A DNA stretch of 64,000 bases from Variovorax sp. CF079. GTDB lineage: Bacteria > Pseudomonadota > Gammaproteobacteria > Burkholderiales > Burkholderiaceae_C. Shown here piece after piece: positions 37,463 through 45,623 of the stretch. The translations under genes were made by a program, and so were the position numbers. The notes beneath the pieces are model-generated. The model saw nothing but the letters and a program-made list of their open reading frames with translations. It ran no database searches and was not told the origin of the DNA. The stretch's first letter is position 1. Every line of letters begins with the position of its first letter. The DNA is taken from positions 248,001 to 312,000 of the forward strand of contig NZ_FMZU01000003.1 in NCBI RefSeq assembly GCF_900101545.1. The letters run 5' to 3'.

Positions 37463-37833
37463 TGGTCGATCCGATCCAGGCCTTCATGCAGGCCAACGGC
37501 CTGGCGCAGCCGGCCTTCGCCCCGGACAGCCGCTACCACGGCCTGCCGACCGCGCAGGCCACCTTGCCGGACGGCCGGCAGGTGGTGTTCGTCACGCGGC
37601 GCTTCCTGCCGCCGCCGGAGAACTTCGCGCGGATGGCTACCGCCACCGTCGTGGCCGGCGACCGGCTCGACAACCTCTCCGCGCAGCACCTGGGCGCAGC
37701 CGAGCAGAACTGGCGCCTGGCCGACGCCAACGGCGCGATGCTGCCCGAGGCGCTGGTGGCCGAAGTCGGCCGCCAACTGGCCATCACGCTGCCAGAGGGC
37801 GTGCCCGCACCTGGAGCCGGTGATGTTCGCTAA
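37462..37833 (+). CDS. LysM-type baseplate protein
   Basis: The 123-aa protein (MVDPIQAFMQANGLAQPAFAPDSRYHGLPTAQATL) has a C-terminal LysM-like fold (ATATVVAGDRLDNLSAQHLGAAEQNWRLADANG). GTG at 37459 is the alternative start. In tailed phages and eCIS the small LysM protein (gp53/Afp7 C-terminal equivalent) ties the hub to the baseplate wedges. It appears to be split from the CIS_tube partner encoded just upstream; the genes overlap. Confidence 0.8.
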   Translation: MVDPIQAFMQANGLAQPAFAPDSRYHGLPTAQATLPDGRQVVFVTRRFLPPPENFARMATATVVAGDRLDNLSAQHLGAAEQNWRLADANGAMLPEALVAEVGRQLAITLPEGVPAPGAGDVR

Positions 37834-38962
37834 GGGCATCCAGCTCAGCCTGATGATCGGCCCCATCGTGCCGATCCCGGTGCCGCGGGTGGTGACGGAC
37901 GCACTCGAGAGCGTCGAGGTGCGCACCGCCACCGGCAGCGCGAGCGGCTTCCAGCTCAAGTTCTCGATCACCGCGCGCTCGGAACTCAACACCATCTTCC
38001 TGTTGGCCGGCGTCAACTCGACGCCCTTCACGCCGGCGCTGCGCGTGCTGCTGGTGATGACGCTCAACGGCCAGCCGCAGCCGCTGTTCGACGGCGTGAT
38101 GACCAACGTGCAGGTTCAGCCCGGCAGCCAGGGTCAACCGGGCAGCCTGGTCGTGACCGGCGAGGACGTGACCAAGGCCATGGACAAGCAGGACTGGAGC
38201 GGCCTGCCCTTCCCAGCCGTGCCGGTGGAGGGGCGCGTGGCGCTGCTGTGCGCCAAGTACGCGCCCTTCGGCCTCATCCCCATGATCATCCCGGTGCTCT
38301 TCCCCGATGTGCAGATCCCGATCGACAAGATCCCGGCGCAGCAGGGCACCGACCTGGCCTACATCCAGGAGCTGGCGCGCCAGGTGGGTTATGTGTTCTA
38401 CGTCGAGCCGGGGCCGACGCCGGGCACCAACATCGCCTACTTCGGGCCCGAACTGAAGATCGGCGTGCCGCAGCCGGCGCTGAACGTGGACATGGACGCG
38501 CTGACCAACGTCGAGTCGCTCAGCTTCACCTTCGATCCCGAGAAGGGCGTGCTGCCCGTCGTGTTCATCCAGAACCAGCTCACGCGCGTTCCGATCCCGA
38601 TTCCGATCCCCAACCTGAACCCGCTGCAGCCGCCGCTGGGCGCGCTGCCCACGCCGCTGTCCAACATCAAGTTCATGAAGGACACGGCCAAGATGAGCCC
38701 GATGCGGGCGATCTCGGCCGGCCTCGCGGAAGCGGCCAAGTCGCAGGACGCGGTGAGCGGCAGCGGCACGCTGGACGTGCTGCGCTACGGCCGGCCGCTC
38801 AAGGCGCGCGGGTTGGTCGGCGTGCGTGGCGTGGGCATTGCCTACGACGGGCTGTACTACGTCAGCAGCGTGACCAGCAACCTCAAGCGCGGCGAGTTCA
38901 AGCAGAGCTTCGAACTCACGCGCAACGGGCTCGTGTCGATCACGCCCAAGGTCCCCGTCTAA
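37823..38962 (+). CDS. Baseplate hub protein (gp27/VgrG N-terminal-like)
   Basis: The 379-aa protein (MFAKGIQLSLMIGPIVPIPVPRVVTDALESVEVRTA) belongs to the gpD/gp27 hub family; ATG 37823 has GGAG 6 nt upstream. Features include GFQLKFSITARS, LVVTGEDVTKAMDKQ, GTDLAYIQELARQVGYVFYVEPG and the C-terminal SGSGTLDVLRYGRPLKARGLVGVRGVG...GEFKQSFELTRNGL. The gp5-like OB domain is a separate gene downstream, so the VgrG-type spike is split into two chains, unlike Afp8. A PIPIPIP-rich loop near residue 255 is unusual. Confidence 0.88.
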   Translation: MFAKGIQLSLMIGPIVPIPVPRVVTDALESVEVRTATGSASGFQLKFSITARSELNTIFLLAGVNSTPFTPALRVLLVMTLNGQPQPLFDGVMTNVQVQPGSQGQPGSLVVTGEDVTKAMDKQDWSGLPFPAVPVEGRVALLCAKYAPFGLIPMIIPVLFPDVQIPIDKIPAQQGTDLAYIQELARQVGYVFYVEPGPTPGTNIAYFGPELKIGVPQPALNVDMDALTNVESLSFTFDPEKGVLPVVFIQNQLTRVPIPIPIPNLNPLQPPLGALPTPLSNIKFMKDTAKMSPMRAISAGLAEAAKSQDAVSGSGTLDVLRYGRPLKARGLVGVRGVGIAYDGLYYVSSVTSNLKRGEFKQSFELTRNGLVSITPKVPV

Positions 38963-38974
38963 GGAGCCCATCCA

Positions 38975-39484
38975 GTGCCCGAGAAGTTCTACGGCAAGTA
39001 CCGCGGCATGGTGCTCAACAACATCGATCCGATGCAGATGGGCCGGTTGATGGTGCAGGTGCCCGACGTCGGCGGGCTGATGCCCTCGACCTGGGCCATG
39101 CCCTGCGTGCCGGTGGCCGGGATCCAGAACGGCATGTTCGCGCTGCCGATGATCGGCTCGGGCGTGTGGATCGAGTACGAGCAGGGCGACATCGACCACC
39201 CGATCTGGGTCGGTTGCTTCTGGGGCAGCGCGGCCGAGGTGCCGGCGCTGGCGCGGCTGACGCCGCCGGCGGTGCAGGCCATCACCATGCAGACACCGCT
39301 GCAGAACGGGCTGACCATCAGCGACCTGCCCGGGCCCAGCGGCGGGATCATGCTCAAGAGCGCGACCGGTGCCACCTTGATCGTCAACGACACCGGCATC
39401 TACATCCAGAACGGCAAGGGCGCGTCCATCGTGATGACCGGCCCCACGGTCACCATCAACGCCGGCGCCCTCACCATCGTCTAG
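38975..39484 (+). CDS. Spike OB-fold protein (gp5/baseplate assembly V-like)
   Basis: The 169-aa protein (start GTG 38975, with AAGGAG 8 nt upstream) contains the OB domain of phage baseplate protein V/gp5: YRGMVLNNIDPMQMGRLMVQVPDVGG, STWAMPCVPVAG, GSGVWIEYEQGDIDHPIWVGCFWG. The remaining 70 residues (ISDLPGPSGGIMLKSATGATLIVNDTGIYIQNGKGASIVMTGPTVTI) are short beta-helix repeats forming the needle. It trimerises below the hub and carries the PAAR tip encoded next. Confidence 0.9.
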   Translation: MPEKFYGKYRGMVLNNIDPMQMGRLMVQVPDVGGLMPSTWAMPCVPVAGIQNGMFALPMIGSGVWIEYEQGDIDHPIWVGCFWGSAAEVPALARLTPPAVQAITMQTPLQNGLTISDLPGPSGGIMLKSATGATLIVNDTGIYIQNGKGASIVMTGPTVTINAGALTIV

Positions 39485-39494
39485 GCGCAGCAGC

Positions 39495-39815
39495 ATGTCC
39501 GGCCCCCTCCTCCACCTCGGCGCCACCGTCTTGTGCGCGCACGGCGGCCAGGCCACGCCCAGCGCCCCCGTGCCGCGCGTGCTGGTCTCGGGCCAGCCGG
39601 TGGCGACGCAGGCGGCGCCCTACCTGGTGGCCGGTTGCGCCTTCTCGCCGCCGCAGGGCAACGGGCCCTGCGTGACGGCGCAATGGATCGTGGCGGCCAC
39701 GCGCGTGTTCGCCGCCGGCCAGCCGGTGCTGCTGATGAGCAGCCAGGCCATCTGCGCGCCCACCGGCACGCCGCTGGTGGCGGTGGCGGCGCAGACCCGC
39801 GTCATAGGGATGTGA
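39495..39815 (+). CDS. PAAR-like spike tip protein
   Basis: The 106-aa protein (MSGPLLHLGATVLCAHGGQATPSAPVPRVLVSGQPVATQ) is a PAAR-type tip with the expected regular short strands and candidate metal ligands CAHGG, GCAF, GPCVTAQW and CAP. It caps the spike and sharpens it for membrane puncture. Its stop overlaps the GTG start of the next gene. Confidence 0.85.
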   Translation: MSGPLLHLGATVLCAHGGQATPSAPVPRVLVSGQPVATQAAPYLVAGCAFSPPQGNGPCVTAQWIVAATRVFAAGQPVLLMSSQAICAPTGTPLVAVAAQTRVIGM

Positions 39816-40186
39816 ACACCATGGACACCGACATCGGATTCCCCTTCCGCATCGACGGGCGCGGCCGCAGCGCGACGGTGTCGCGCGAGGCGCACCTGCG
39901 CGACCTGATCGAGCAGCTGCTGTTCACCGTGCCGGGCGAACGGGTGAACCGGCCCGACTTCGGCTGCGGCCTGATGCAGCTCGTCTTCGCACCCAACAGC
40001 CCCGAGCTGGCGGCCACGGTGCAGGCCCTGGTGCACGGCTCGCTGCAGCAGTGGCTGGGCCACCTGATGCGCATCGACGAGGTCAGCGCGGAGAGCGAGG
40101 ACGCGACGCTGTCGGTGACGGTGCGCTACACGGTGCTGGAAACGCAGCAGAGCGGCCAGGCGCAGTTCCGACGGGAGATCACATGA
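39812..40186 (+). CDS. Baseplate wedge protein (gp25-like)
   Basis: The protein is about 124 aa from GTG 39812, or 121 from ATG 39821. It matches the gp25/GPW family: DIGFPFRIDGRGRSATVSREAHLRDLIEQLLFTVPGERVNRPDFGCGLMQLVFAPNSPEL. gp25 nucleates sheath polymerisation on the baseplate. It overlaps the PAAR gene by GTGA and the next baseplate gene by ATGA. Confidence 0.93.
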   Translation: MNTMDTDIGFPFRIDGRGRSATVSREAHLRDLIEQLLFTVPGERVNRPDFGCGLMQLVFAPNSPELAATVQALVHGSLQQWLGHLMRIDEVSAESEDATLSVTVRYTVLETQQSGQAQFRREIT

Positions 40187-42663
40187 ACAGCCAATACCTC
40201 TGCAGCAACCCGGGACGCATCGCCGCCGTGCGCCAGGCCGCGCAGGCCGATCCACCGCGGGCCTTCAACGGCATCGAGTACCTGGAGGTGGTGCACGGCC
40301 AGCCGCGGTTGCTGCTGCATTTCGTGCACGACCTGTCCTTCGCGCCGGCCGCGCCGCTGACCGCGGCCAACGTCGAGATCCGCGGCGGTGTGCGCGTGCG
40401 CGACCCGCAGGCCATCGGCGTGGCGGCCAGTGGCGACGTGCTGACGGTGGAGCTCGATAGCATCGGCGACTTCTCGCGCTACCAGTTGCGGCTGGTGGCC
40501 TCGGCCGGCTCCGATGCGCCGCCCGACGGCATCGACCCGGCGCTGGCGCAGATCGCCTTCGGCTTCAAGGTCGACTGCCCCAGCGACTTCGACTGCCGCG
40601 TGGAGGACGACTGCGCGCTGCTGCCGCAACGCGCGCCCGACATGGACTACCTGGCGCGCGACTACCAGAGCTTCCGCCGATTGGTGCTGGACCGGCTGTC
40701 GGTGCTGATGCCGAACTGGAAGGAGCGCAGCCCGGCCGACCTGATGGTCACGCTGTCCGAGGCACTGGCCTTCCGCGCCGACGAGATCGCCTACTTCCAG
40801 GACGCAGTCGCGACCGAGGCCTACCTGGGCACGGCGCGCCAGCGCGTGTCGGTGCGCCGGCATGCGCGTCTTTTGGACTATGCGGTGCACGAGGGCTGCA
40901 ACGCGCGCACCTGGGTGGCCTTCGAGATCGCTGCCGCGGCCGACGGCCAAATGCTCGCCGCCTGCGACGGCGCGACCGGCCTGGACGGCACGCTGCTGCT
41001 GACGCGCGCACACGGCTCGCCCACGCGGCTCGGCTCGCCCGACAGCGCGCAGGCGCTGGTCGCTGCCGGCGCGCAGCCCTTCGAACTGCTGACGCCCCTG
41101 CAGCTCTACAGCGCGCACAACGACCTGCGCTTCTACACCTGGAGCGACGAGGCCTGCTGCCTGCCGCGCGGCGCCACGCGCGCCTTCTTGCGCGACGACG
41201 AGGCGAACCGCCTGCGCCTGCGCGTGGGTGACCTGCTGCTGCTGGAGGCGCGCGCCGGCACCACCAACGGCCTCGCGCAGGATGCCGACGCCCAGCAGCG
41301 CCACGTGGTCCGCCTCACGCACGTGGACCCCGAGGCCAGCCCCGGCCGCGCGCCTTCGCCCGTGCCGCGGCGCGACCCGGTCACCGAGCAGCCGCTGGTC
41401 GAAGTGCAATGGCAGGCCGAGGACGCGCTGCCCTTCGACCTGTGCCTGTCCAAGGTCATCGCCGGCGTGCTGGTGCAGGACATGGCCGGCGCCTGCGCCA
41501 ACATCGCGCTGGGCGACCACGGCTTCAGCGCGCCGCGCTTCGAGTCCCTGGTGCCGGTGCCCGGCGGCCGCGTGCCGCGCTTTCGCCTGGCGCAGCCCAC
41601 GCTGCTGCCGTGGACGCGCCAGGCCCTGGTGCGCGATGCGGCCGGCCAGCCGCTGCTGGTGGATCCGGCCGCCAGTGCCACCGCCGCGTTGCGGCGCGAC
41701 CTGGCCGACACGCGCGAAGCGGTGCTGGTGACCAGCGACGGCGATCGCCGCCGCTGGAGTGCCCGGCGCGACCTGCTGCAAAGCGGCGCCGCTGCCGCCG
41801 AGTTCGTGGCCGAGACCGAGGCCGACGGCCAGGTGCTGCTGCGCTTCGGCGACGGCGTGAACGGCCTGCGCCCCGGCGCGGCCGAGGCCTTGTCGGCGCG
41901 CCTGCGCGTGGGCAACGGCAGCGCCGGCAACGTGGGTGCCGACGCGATCTCCCATGTGCTGTGCAACTTCGATGGCATCACGCGGGTGCGCAACCCGCTG
42001 CCGGCCGCTGGCGGCGTGGACCCTGTCACGCTGGCGCGCGCGCGCATGGACGCGCCGCAGGCCTTCCGGCGCCAGGAGCGCGCGGTGACGGCGCAGGACT
42101 ATGCCGAGGTCGCGATGCGCGACGGCCGCGTGCAGCGCGCCGTGGCCACGCGGCGCTGGACCGGCAGCTGGCACACCATGTTCATCACGGTGGACCGGCG
42201 CGGCGCCGAGGGCATGGACCCGGCCTTCGAGGACAGCCTGACGGCCTTCATCGACCGCTACCGGCTGGCCGGGCACGACGTGGAGGTCGACGCGCCGGCC
42301 TACGTGGCGCTGGACATCGCGCTGCACGTCTGCACCCGGCCGGGCTATTTCGCGGCCGACGTGCAGCGCCGGCTGCTGCGCGTGTTCGCCACCACCCCGG
42401 GGGGCTTCTTCCACCCGGACCGCTTCAGCTTCGGCGAGCCGGTCTACCTGAGCGCCGTGGTCGCCGCGGCGATGGCGGTGCAAGGGGTCTCGCATGTGGA
42501 GCCGCTGCGCTTCCAGCGCCTGGGCCGGCAACCGGATGGCGAGATCGACGCCGGCCGCATTGCGATGGCGCGGCTGGAGATCGTGCGGCTGGACAACGAC
42601 CCGAACGCGCCCGAGCACGGCCGCATCCAGTTCGAGGTGCATGCCTCCGAGGAGACACGATGA
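40183..42663 (+). CDS. Baseplate wedge protein (gp6/J-like, Afp11-type)
   Basis: The 826-aa protein starts MNSQYLCSNPGRIAAVRQAAQ. Its core resembles the putative baseplate assembly family of eCIS: MDYLARDYQSFRRLVLDRLSVLMPNWKERSPADLMVTLSEALAFRADEIAYFQDAVATEAYLGTARQRVSVRRHARLLDY. The C-terminal half has LLRFGDGVNGLRPG and RRQERAVTAQDYAEVAMRDGRVQRA...DRRGAEGMDP, as in gpJ/gp6. The N-terminal 160 residues form an added beta domain. Start chosen by ATGA overlap with gp25. It forms wedges around the hub. Confidence 0.9.
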   Translation: MNSQYLCSNPGRIAAVRQAAQADPPRAFNGIEYLEVVHGQPRLLLHFVHDLSFAPAAPLTAANVEIRGGVRVRDPQAIGVAASGDVLTVELDSIGDFSRYQLRLVASAGSDAPPDGIDPALAQIAFGFKVDCPSDFDCRVEDDCALLPQRAPDMDYLARDYQSFRRLVLDRLSVLMPNWKERSPADLMVTLSEALAFRADEIAYFQDAVATEAYLGTARQRVSVRRHARLLDYAVHEGCNARTWVAFEIAAAADGQMLAACDGATGLDGTLLLTRAHGSPTRLGSPDSAQALVAAGAQPFELLTPLQLYSAHNDLRFYTWSDEACCLPRGATRAFLRDDEANRLRLRVGDLLLLEARAGTTNGLAQDADAQQRHVVRLTHVDPEASPGRAPSPVPRRDPVTEQPLVEVQWQAEDALPFDLCLSKVIAGVLVQDMAGACANIALGDHGFSAPRFESLVPVPGGRVPRFRLAQPTLLPWTRQALVRDAAGQPLLVDPAASATAALRRDLADTREAVLVTSDGDRRRWSARRDLLQSGAAAAEFVAETEADGQVLLRFGDGVNGLRPGAAEALSARLRVGNGSAGNVGADAISHVLCNFDGITRVRNPLPAAGGVDPVTLARARMDAPQAFRRQERAVTAQDYAEVAMRDGRVQRAVATRRWTGSWHTMFITVDRRGAEGMDPAFEDSLTAFIDRYRLAGHDVEVDAPAYVALDIALHVCTRPGYFAADVQRRLLRVFATTPGGFFHPDRFSFGEPVYLSAVVAAAMAVQGVSHVEPLRFQRLGRQPDGEIDAGRIAMARLEIVRLDNDPNAPEHGRIQFEVHASEETR

Positions 42664-45623
42664 GCAGCGACGACACCCCCCTGGACGGCTGCCACTGCTG
42701 CGAAGGCCAGGCCGAGCCCGGCGTCGTCTACAACGCGCCCGGCCTGTCGGCGCTGTCCTGGCGCATCGACACCCAGCCCGGCTTCTACCAACGCATGCTG
42801 GCCCGCCTGCCGCTGTGGCATGTGCCCGGCGTGCCGGCGGATGCGCCGCGCCCGCTCGCCGCGCTGCGCACCCGCGAACCCGATGACGCGGCCATCGCAC
42901 TGGTGGACGCGTCGGCCTGCGTGGCCGACGTGCTGACCTTCTACCAGGAGCGCATCGCCAACGAGGGGTTCCTGCGCACCGCCACCGAACGTCGCTCGGT
43001 GCTGGAGCTGGCGCGCGCCGTCGGCTACGAGCTGCGGCCCGGTGTCGCCGCCAGCGTGCACCTGGTCTTCACCGTGGAGGACGCAACCGGCGCCCCGGGC
43101 ATCTGCACCATCGCGGCCGGCGCGCCGGTGCAAAGCGTGCCGCCGCAGGGCAAGCTGCCGCAGGTCTTCGAGACCAGCGAGTCCATCGTCGCGCGCGCCG
43201 AGTGGAATGCGCTGCAAGCGCGCCAGACCCGGCCGGCCGACATGGCCGTGCTCGAGGTCGACGGCAAGCCGCGCCTGGCCATGCTCTATCCCGAAGGCAG
43301 CCTGGCCAGCGAGACCGCCGGCCTGCACCCGGGTGTGAGCAGCGGCAACCTGTTCCGGCTCGACCCCGGCCTGGCCGTCGAGCCCACGGTCGATGCGCTC
43401 GACGTCGCGCGCGTGTACCTCTCCGACCAGGCCAGCGGCATCCAGGCCGGCGAGCTGCTGCTCTTCGTCGGCAAGAACGGCAGCCAGCTGCGCCACCTGG
43501 TGCTGCGCGCGCTGGAGGTGGAGGACGAGCCCGCCCTGCGCCGCGTGCGCATCGAGCTGGAGCAATTGCCCGACCCGGTGACACCGGCCGCGCCCCCGCT
43601 GCTGCACTGGGCGGTGCCGATCCTGTCCTTCTCCTTCGGCGGCTACGCGCAGGCGCAGGTCGAGAGCGTACCGTTCACCAGCAGCGCGCTGGGCAGCACC
43701 ATCGCCAGCAAGAGCTGGAAGGAGAACGAGCTGCAGGCCATGATCGCGATTCAGGGCTGGAGCAGCCTGCAGCTGGTGCAGGCCATCACGGGCAGCCTCA
43801 AGCCGCCGGTCAAGCCGGTGGCGCCCGAGGCCGGCGCCTTCAGCTTCTCGCAGCGGCTGGGCTTCTTCGGGCACAACGCGCCCAAGTGGGGCTCGCTGCC
43901 GGCCACCAACACCAAGGAGCCGGTCTACACGAGCGGCTGGGACGACGGCGACCCGCTCTCCGCCGGTGGGTCCTTGAGCGCGAGCCGCCGCATCTGGACC
44001 GACTCGCAGGGCACCAGCAACCTGGCCAGCACGGTGCTGCCGCCCTGCCATGCGCTGCTGGAGCGCCCGGTGCCCAAGCTCGCGCCCGGCAGCTGGATGG
44101 TTTTCGACGCGCCCAGCGAGAACGCCACCGCCTATCCCTTGTTCGACGCCCGCGAAATCTCGCGCGCCGACTATGGCCTGTCGGCGCGTGCCACGGCGCT
44201 GCGGCTGGCCGACGGCAGCGGCCAGCCGCGCAGCACCACGCCGTCGGAGGACTTCCTGTTCCGCGACACGACGGCCCATGTCGCCAGCCGGCGCCAGCCG
44301 CTGGCCGAGCTGCCGATCGAGTCGCCCGTGGAAGCGGGCAGCAAGCGCATCGAGCTCACGACCATGGTGCTGGGCCTGGCGCACGGCCAGCCGCTGGCTT
44401 TCGTCGGCCCGCGGTACGACCTGCCCGGCGTGGATGCGGCCGAGATCGCGCTGCTCGACGAGGTGGTGCACGGCGCCGGCCGCAGCGTGCTGGTGCTGCA
44501 GCAGCCGTTGACGTACAGCTACGTGCGCGAGGACCTGCTGATCCACGCCAACGTGGTCCGCGCCACGCATGGCGAGAGCGTGCAGGAGATGCTGGGCAAC
44601 GGCGACGCGAAGGAGCCCTTCCAGCGCTTCACCTTGCGCAAGCCGCCGACCACGCACCTGACGGCGGCCTCGGCCAGCGGCGTGAAGAGCACGCTGGAGC
44701 TGCGCGTGAACGGGCTCTTGTGGACCGAGCAGCCCTCGCTCTACGGCGCGGCGCCCGACGATCATGTCTACACCACGCGCATCGACAACGAGGCACGCAT
44801 GGAGGTCCTGTTCGGCGACGGCCGCAGCGGCGCCCGCCTGCCCAGCGGCCAGATGAACGTGCAGGCGCGCTACCGCAGCGGCATCGGCCCCGACGGCGAA
44901 GTCGCGGCGCGCACCCTGACCATGCTGCGCGCCATGCCGCTGGGCCTGCGCGGCGTGAGCAACCCGCTGCCGGCCAGCGGCGCCCAGGGGCCCGAGCAAC
45001 TGGACGACGCAAGGCGAAACGCGCCGCTGACCTTGCTGGCCTTCGAGCGCGTGGTCTCGCTGTCCGACTACCAGGACTTCGCCCGCGCCTTTCCCGGCAT
45101 TGGCAAGGCGCGCGCCGACCTGGCATGGGTTGACGGCAGCTCCCGCGTGTTGCTGTCGGTGGCCGGCGCCACTGGCGGCGCACCGGGCGACGAGGTCATG
45201 GACAACCTGCGCCAAGCCATCGCCGACCTGTCCGACCCGTCGCAGCCCTTCGTGCTGGGCGCCTCGGTGCTGCGCTACTTCCGCTGCACGGCGCGTATCG
45301 CGATCGATCCGCGCTACGAAGCCGACACCGTGCTCGCGGCTTGCAGGACGAAGCTTCAATGGGCCTTCGGTTTCGATGCGCGCGACCTGGCGCAGTCGGT
45401 CACGGCGGCCGAACTGCTCGCGCTGCTGCACCAGGTGCCGGGCGTGGTGGCGGTCGACCTGGACGTGCTGCAGCCCTACGGCGAAAGCACGGCGGCCGAC
45501 AGCGACCTGCAGGTCGTGCCGGCGTTCGGCGGGCGCTGGGACAGCGCGGCCAAGGCGATGAGACCGGCTGAATTGATGCTGCTGAACCCCGCGGCACTCG
45601 AACTGTCGGAGGCCGCGCTATGA
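42660..45623 (+). CDS. Second large baseplate wedge protein (Afp12-type)
   Basis: The 987-aa protein begins MSSDDTPLDGCHCCEGQAEPGVVYNAPGLSALSWRIDTQPGFYQRMLARLP, the usual opening of the second eCIS baseplate subunit. LVDASACVADVLTFYQERIANEGFLRTATERRSVLELARAVGYELRPGVAAS and a repeat of the gpJ-like FGDGRSGARLPSG...FERVVSLSDYQDFARAFPGIGKARADLAWVDG module follow. It pairs with the 826-aa subunit to form heterodimeric wedges. Its central region (about 300-480) contains an insertion with little similarity to the neighbour. Overlaps of 4 nt on both sides. Confidence 0.88.
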   Translation: MSSDDTPLDGCHCCEGQAEPGVVYNAPGLSALSWRIDTQPGFYQRMLARLPLWHVPGVPADAPRPLAALRTREPDDAAIALVDASACVADVLTFYQERIANEGFLRTATERRSVLELARAVGYELRPGVAASVHLVFTVEDATGAPGICTIAAGAPVQSVPPQGKLPQVFETSESIVARAEWNALQARQTRPADMAVLEVDGKPRLAMLYPEGSLASETAGLHPGVSSGNLFRLDPGLAVEPTVDALDVARVYLSDQASGIQAGELLLFVGKNGSQLRHLVLRALEVEDEPALRRVRIELEQLPDPVTPAAPPLLHWAVPILSFSFGGYAQAQVESVPFTSSALGSTIASKSWKENELQAMIAIQGWSSLQLVQAITGSLKPPVKPVAPEAGAFSFSQRLGFFGHNAPKWGSLPATNTKEPVYTSGWDDGDPLSAGGSLSASRRIWTDSQGTSNLASTVLPPCHALLERPVPKLAPGSWMVFDAPSENATAYPLFDAREISRADYGLSARATALRLADGSGQPRSTTPSEDFLFRDTTAHVASRRQPLAELPIESPVEAGSKRIELTTMVLGLAHGQPLAFVGPRYDLPGVDAAEIALLDEVVHGAGRSVLVLQQPLTYSYVREDLLIHANVVRATHGESVQEMLGNGDAKEPFQRFTLRKPPTTHLTAASASGVKSTLELRVNGLLWTEQPSLYGAAPDDHVYTTRIDNEARMEVLFGDGRSGARLPSGQMNVQARYRSGIGPDGEVAARTLTMLRAMPLGLRGVSNPLPASGAQGPEQLDDARRNAPLTLLAFERVVSLSDYQDFARAFPGIGKARADLAWVDGSSRVLLSVAGATGGAPGDEVMDNLRQAIADLSDPSQPFVLGASVLRYFRCTARIAIDPRYEADTVLAACRTKLQWAFGFDARDLAQSVTAAELLALLHQVPGVVAVDLDVLQPYGESTAADSDLQVVPAFGGRWDSAAKAMRPAELMLLNPAALELSEAAL

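Noticed and set aside
42444..45431. 995-aa minus-strand frame opposite the baseplate genes, and 43202-45133 plus-strand frame
   Set aside because: Both are shadows of the Afp12-type wedge gene, whose frame carries the family motifs.
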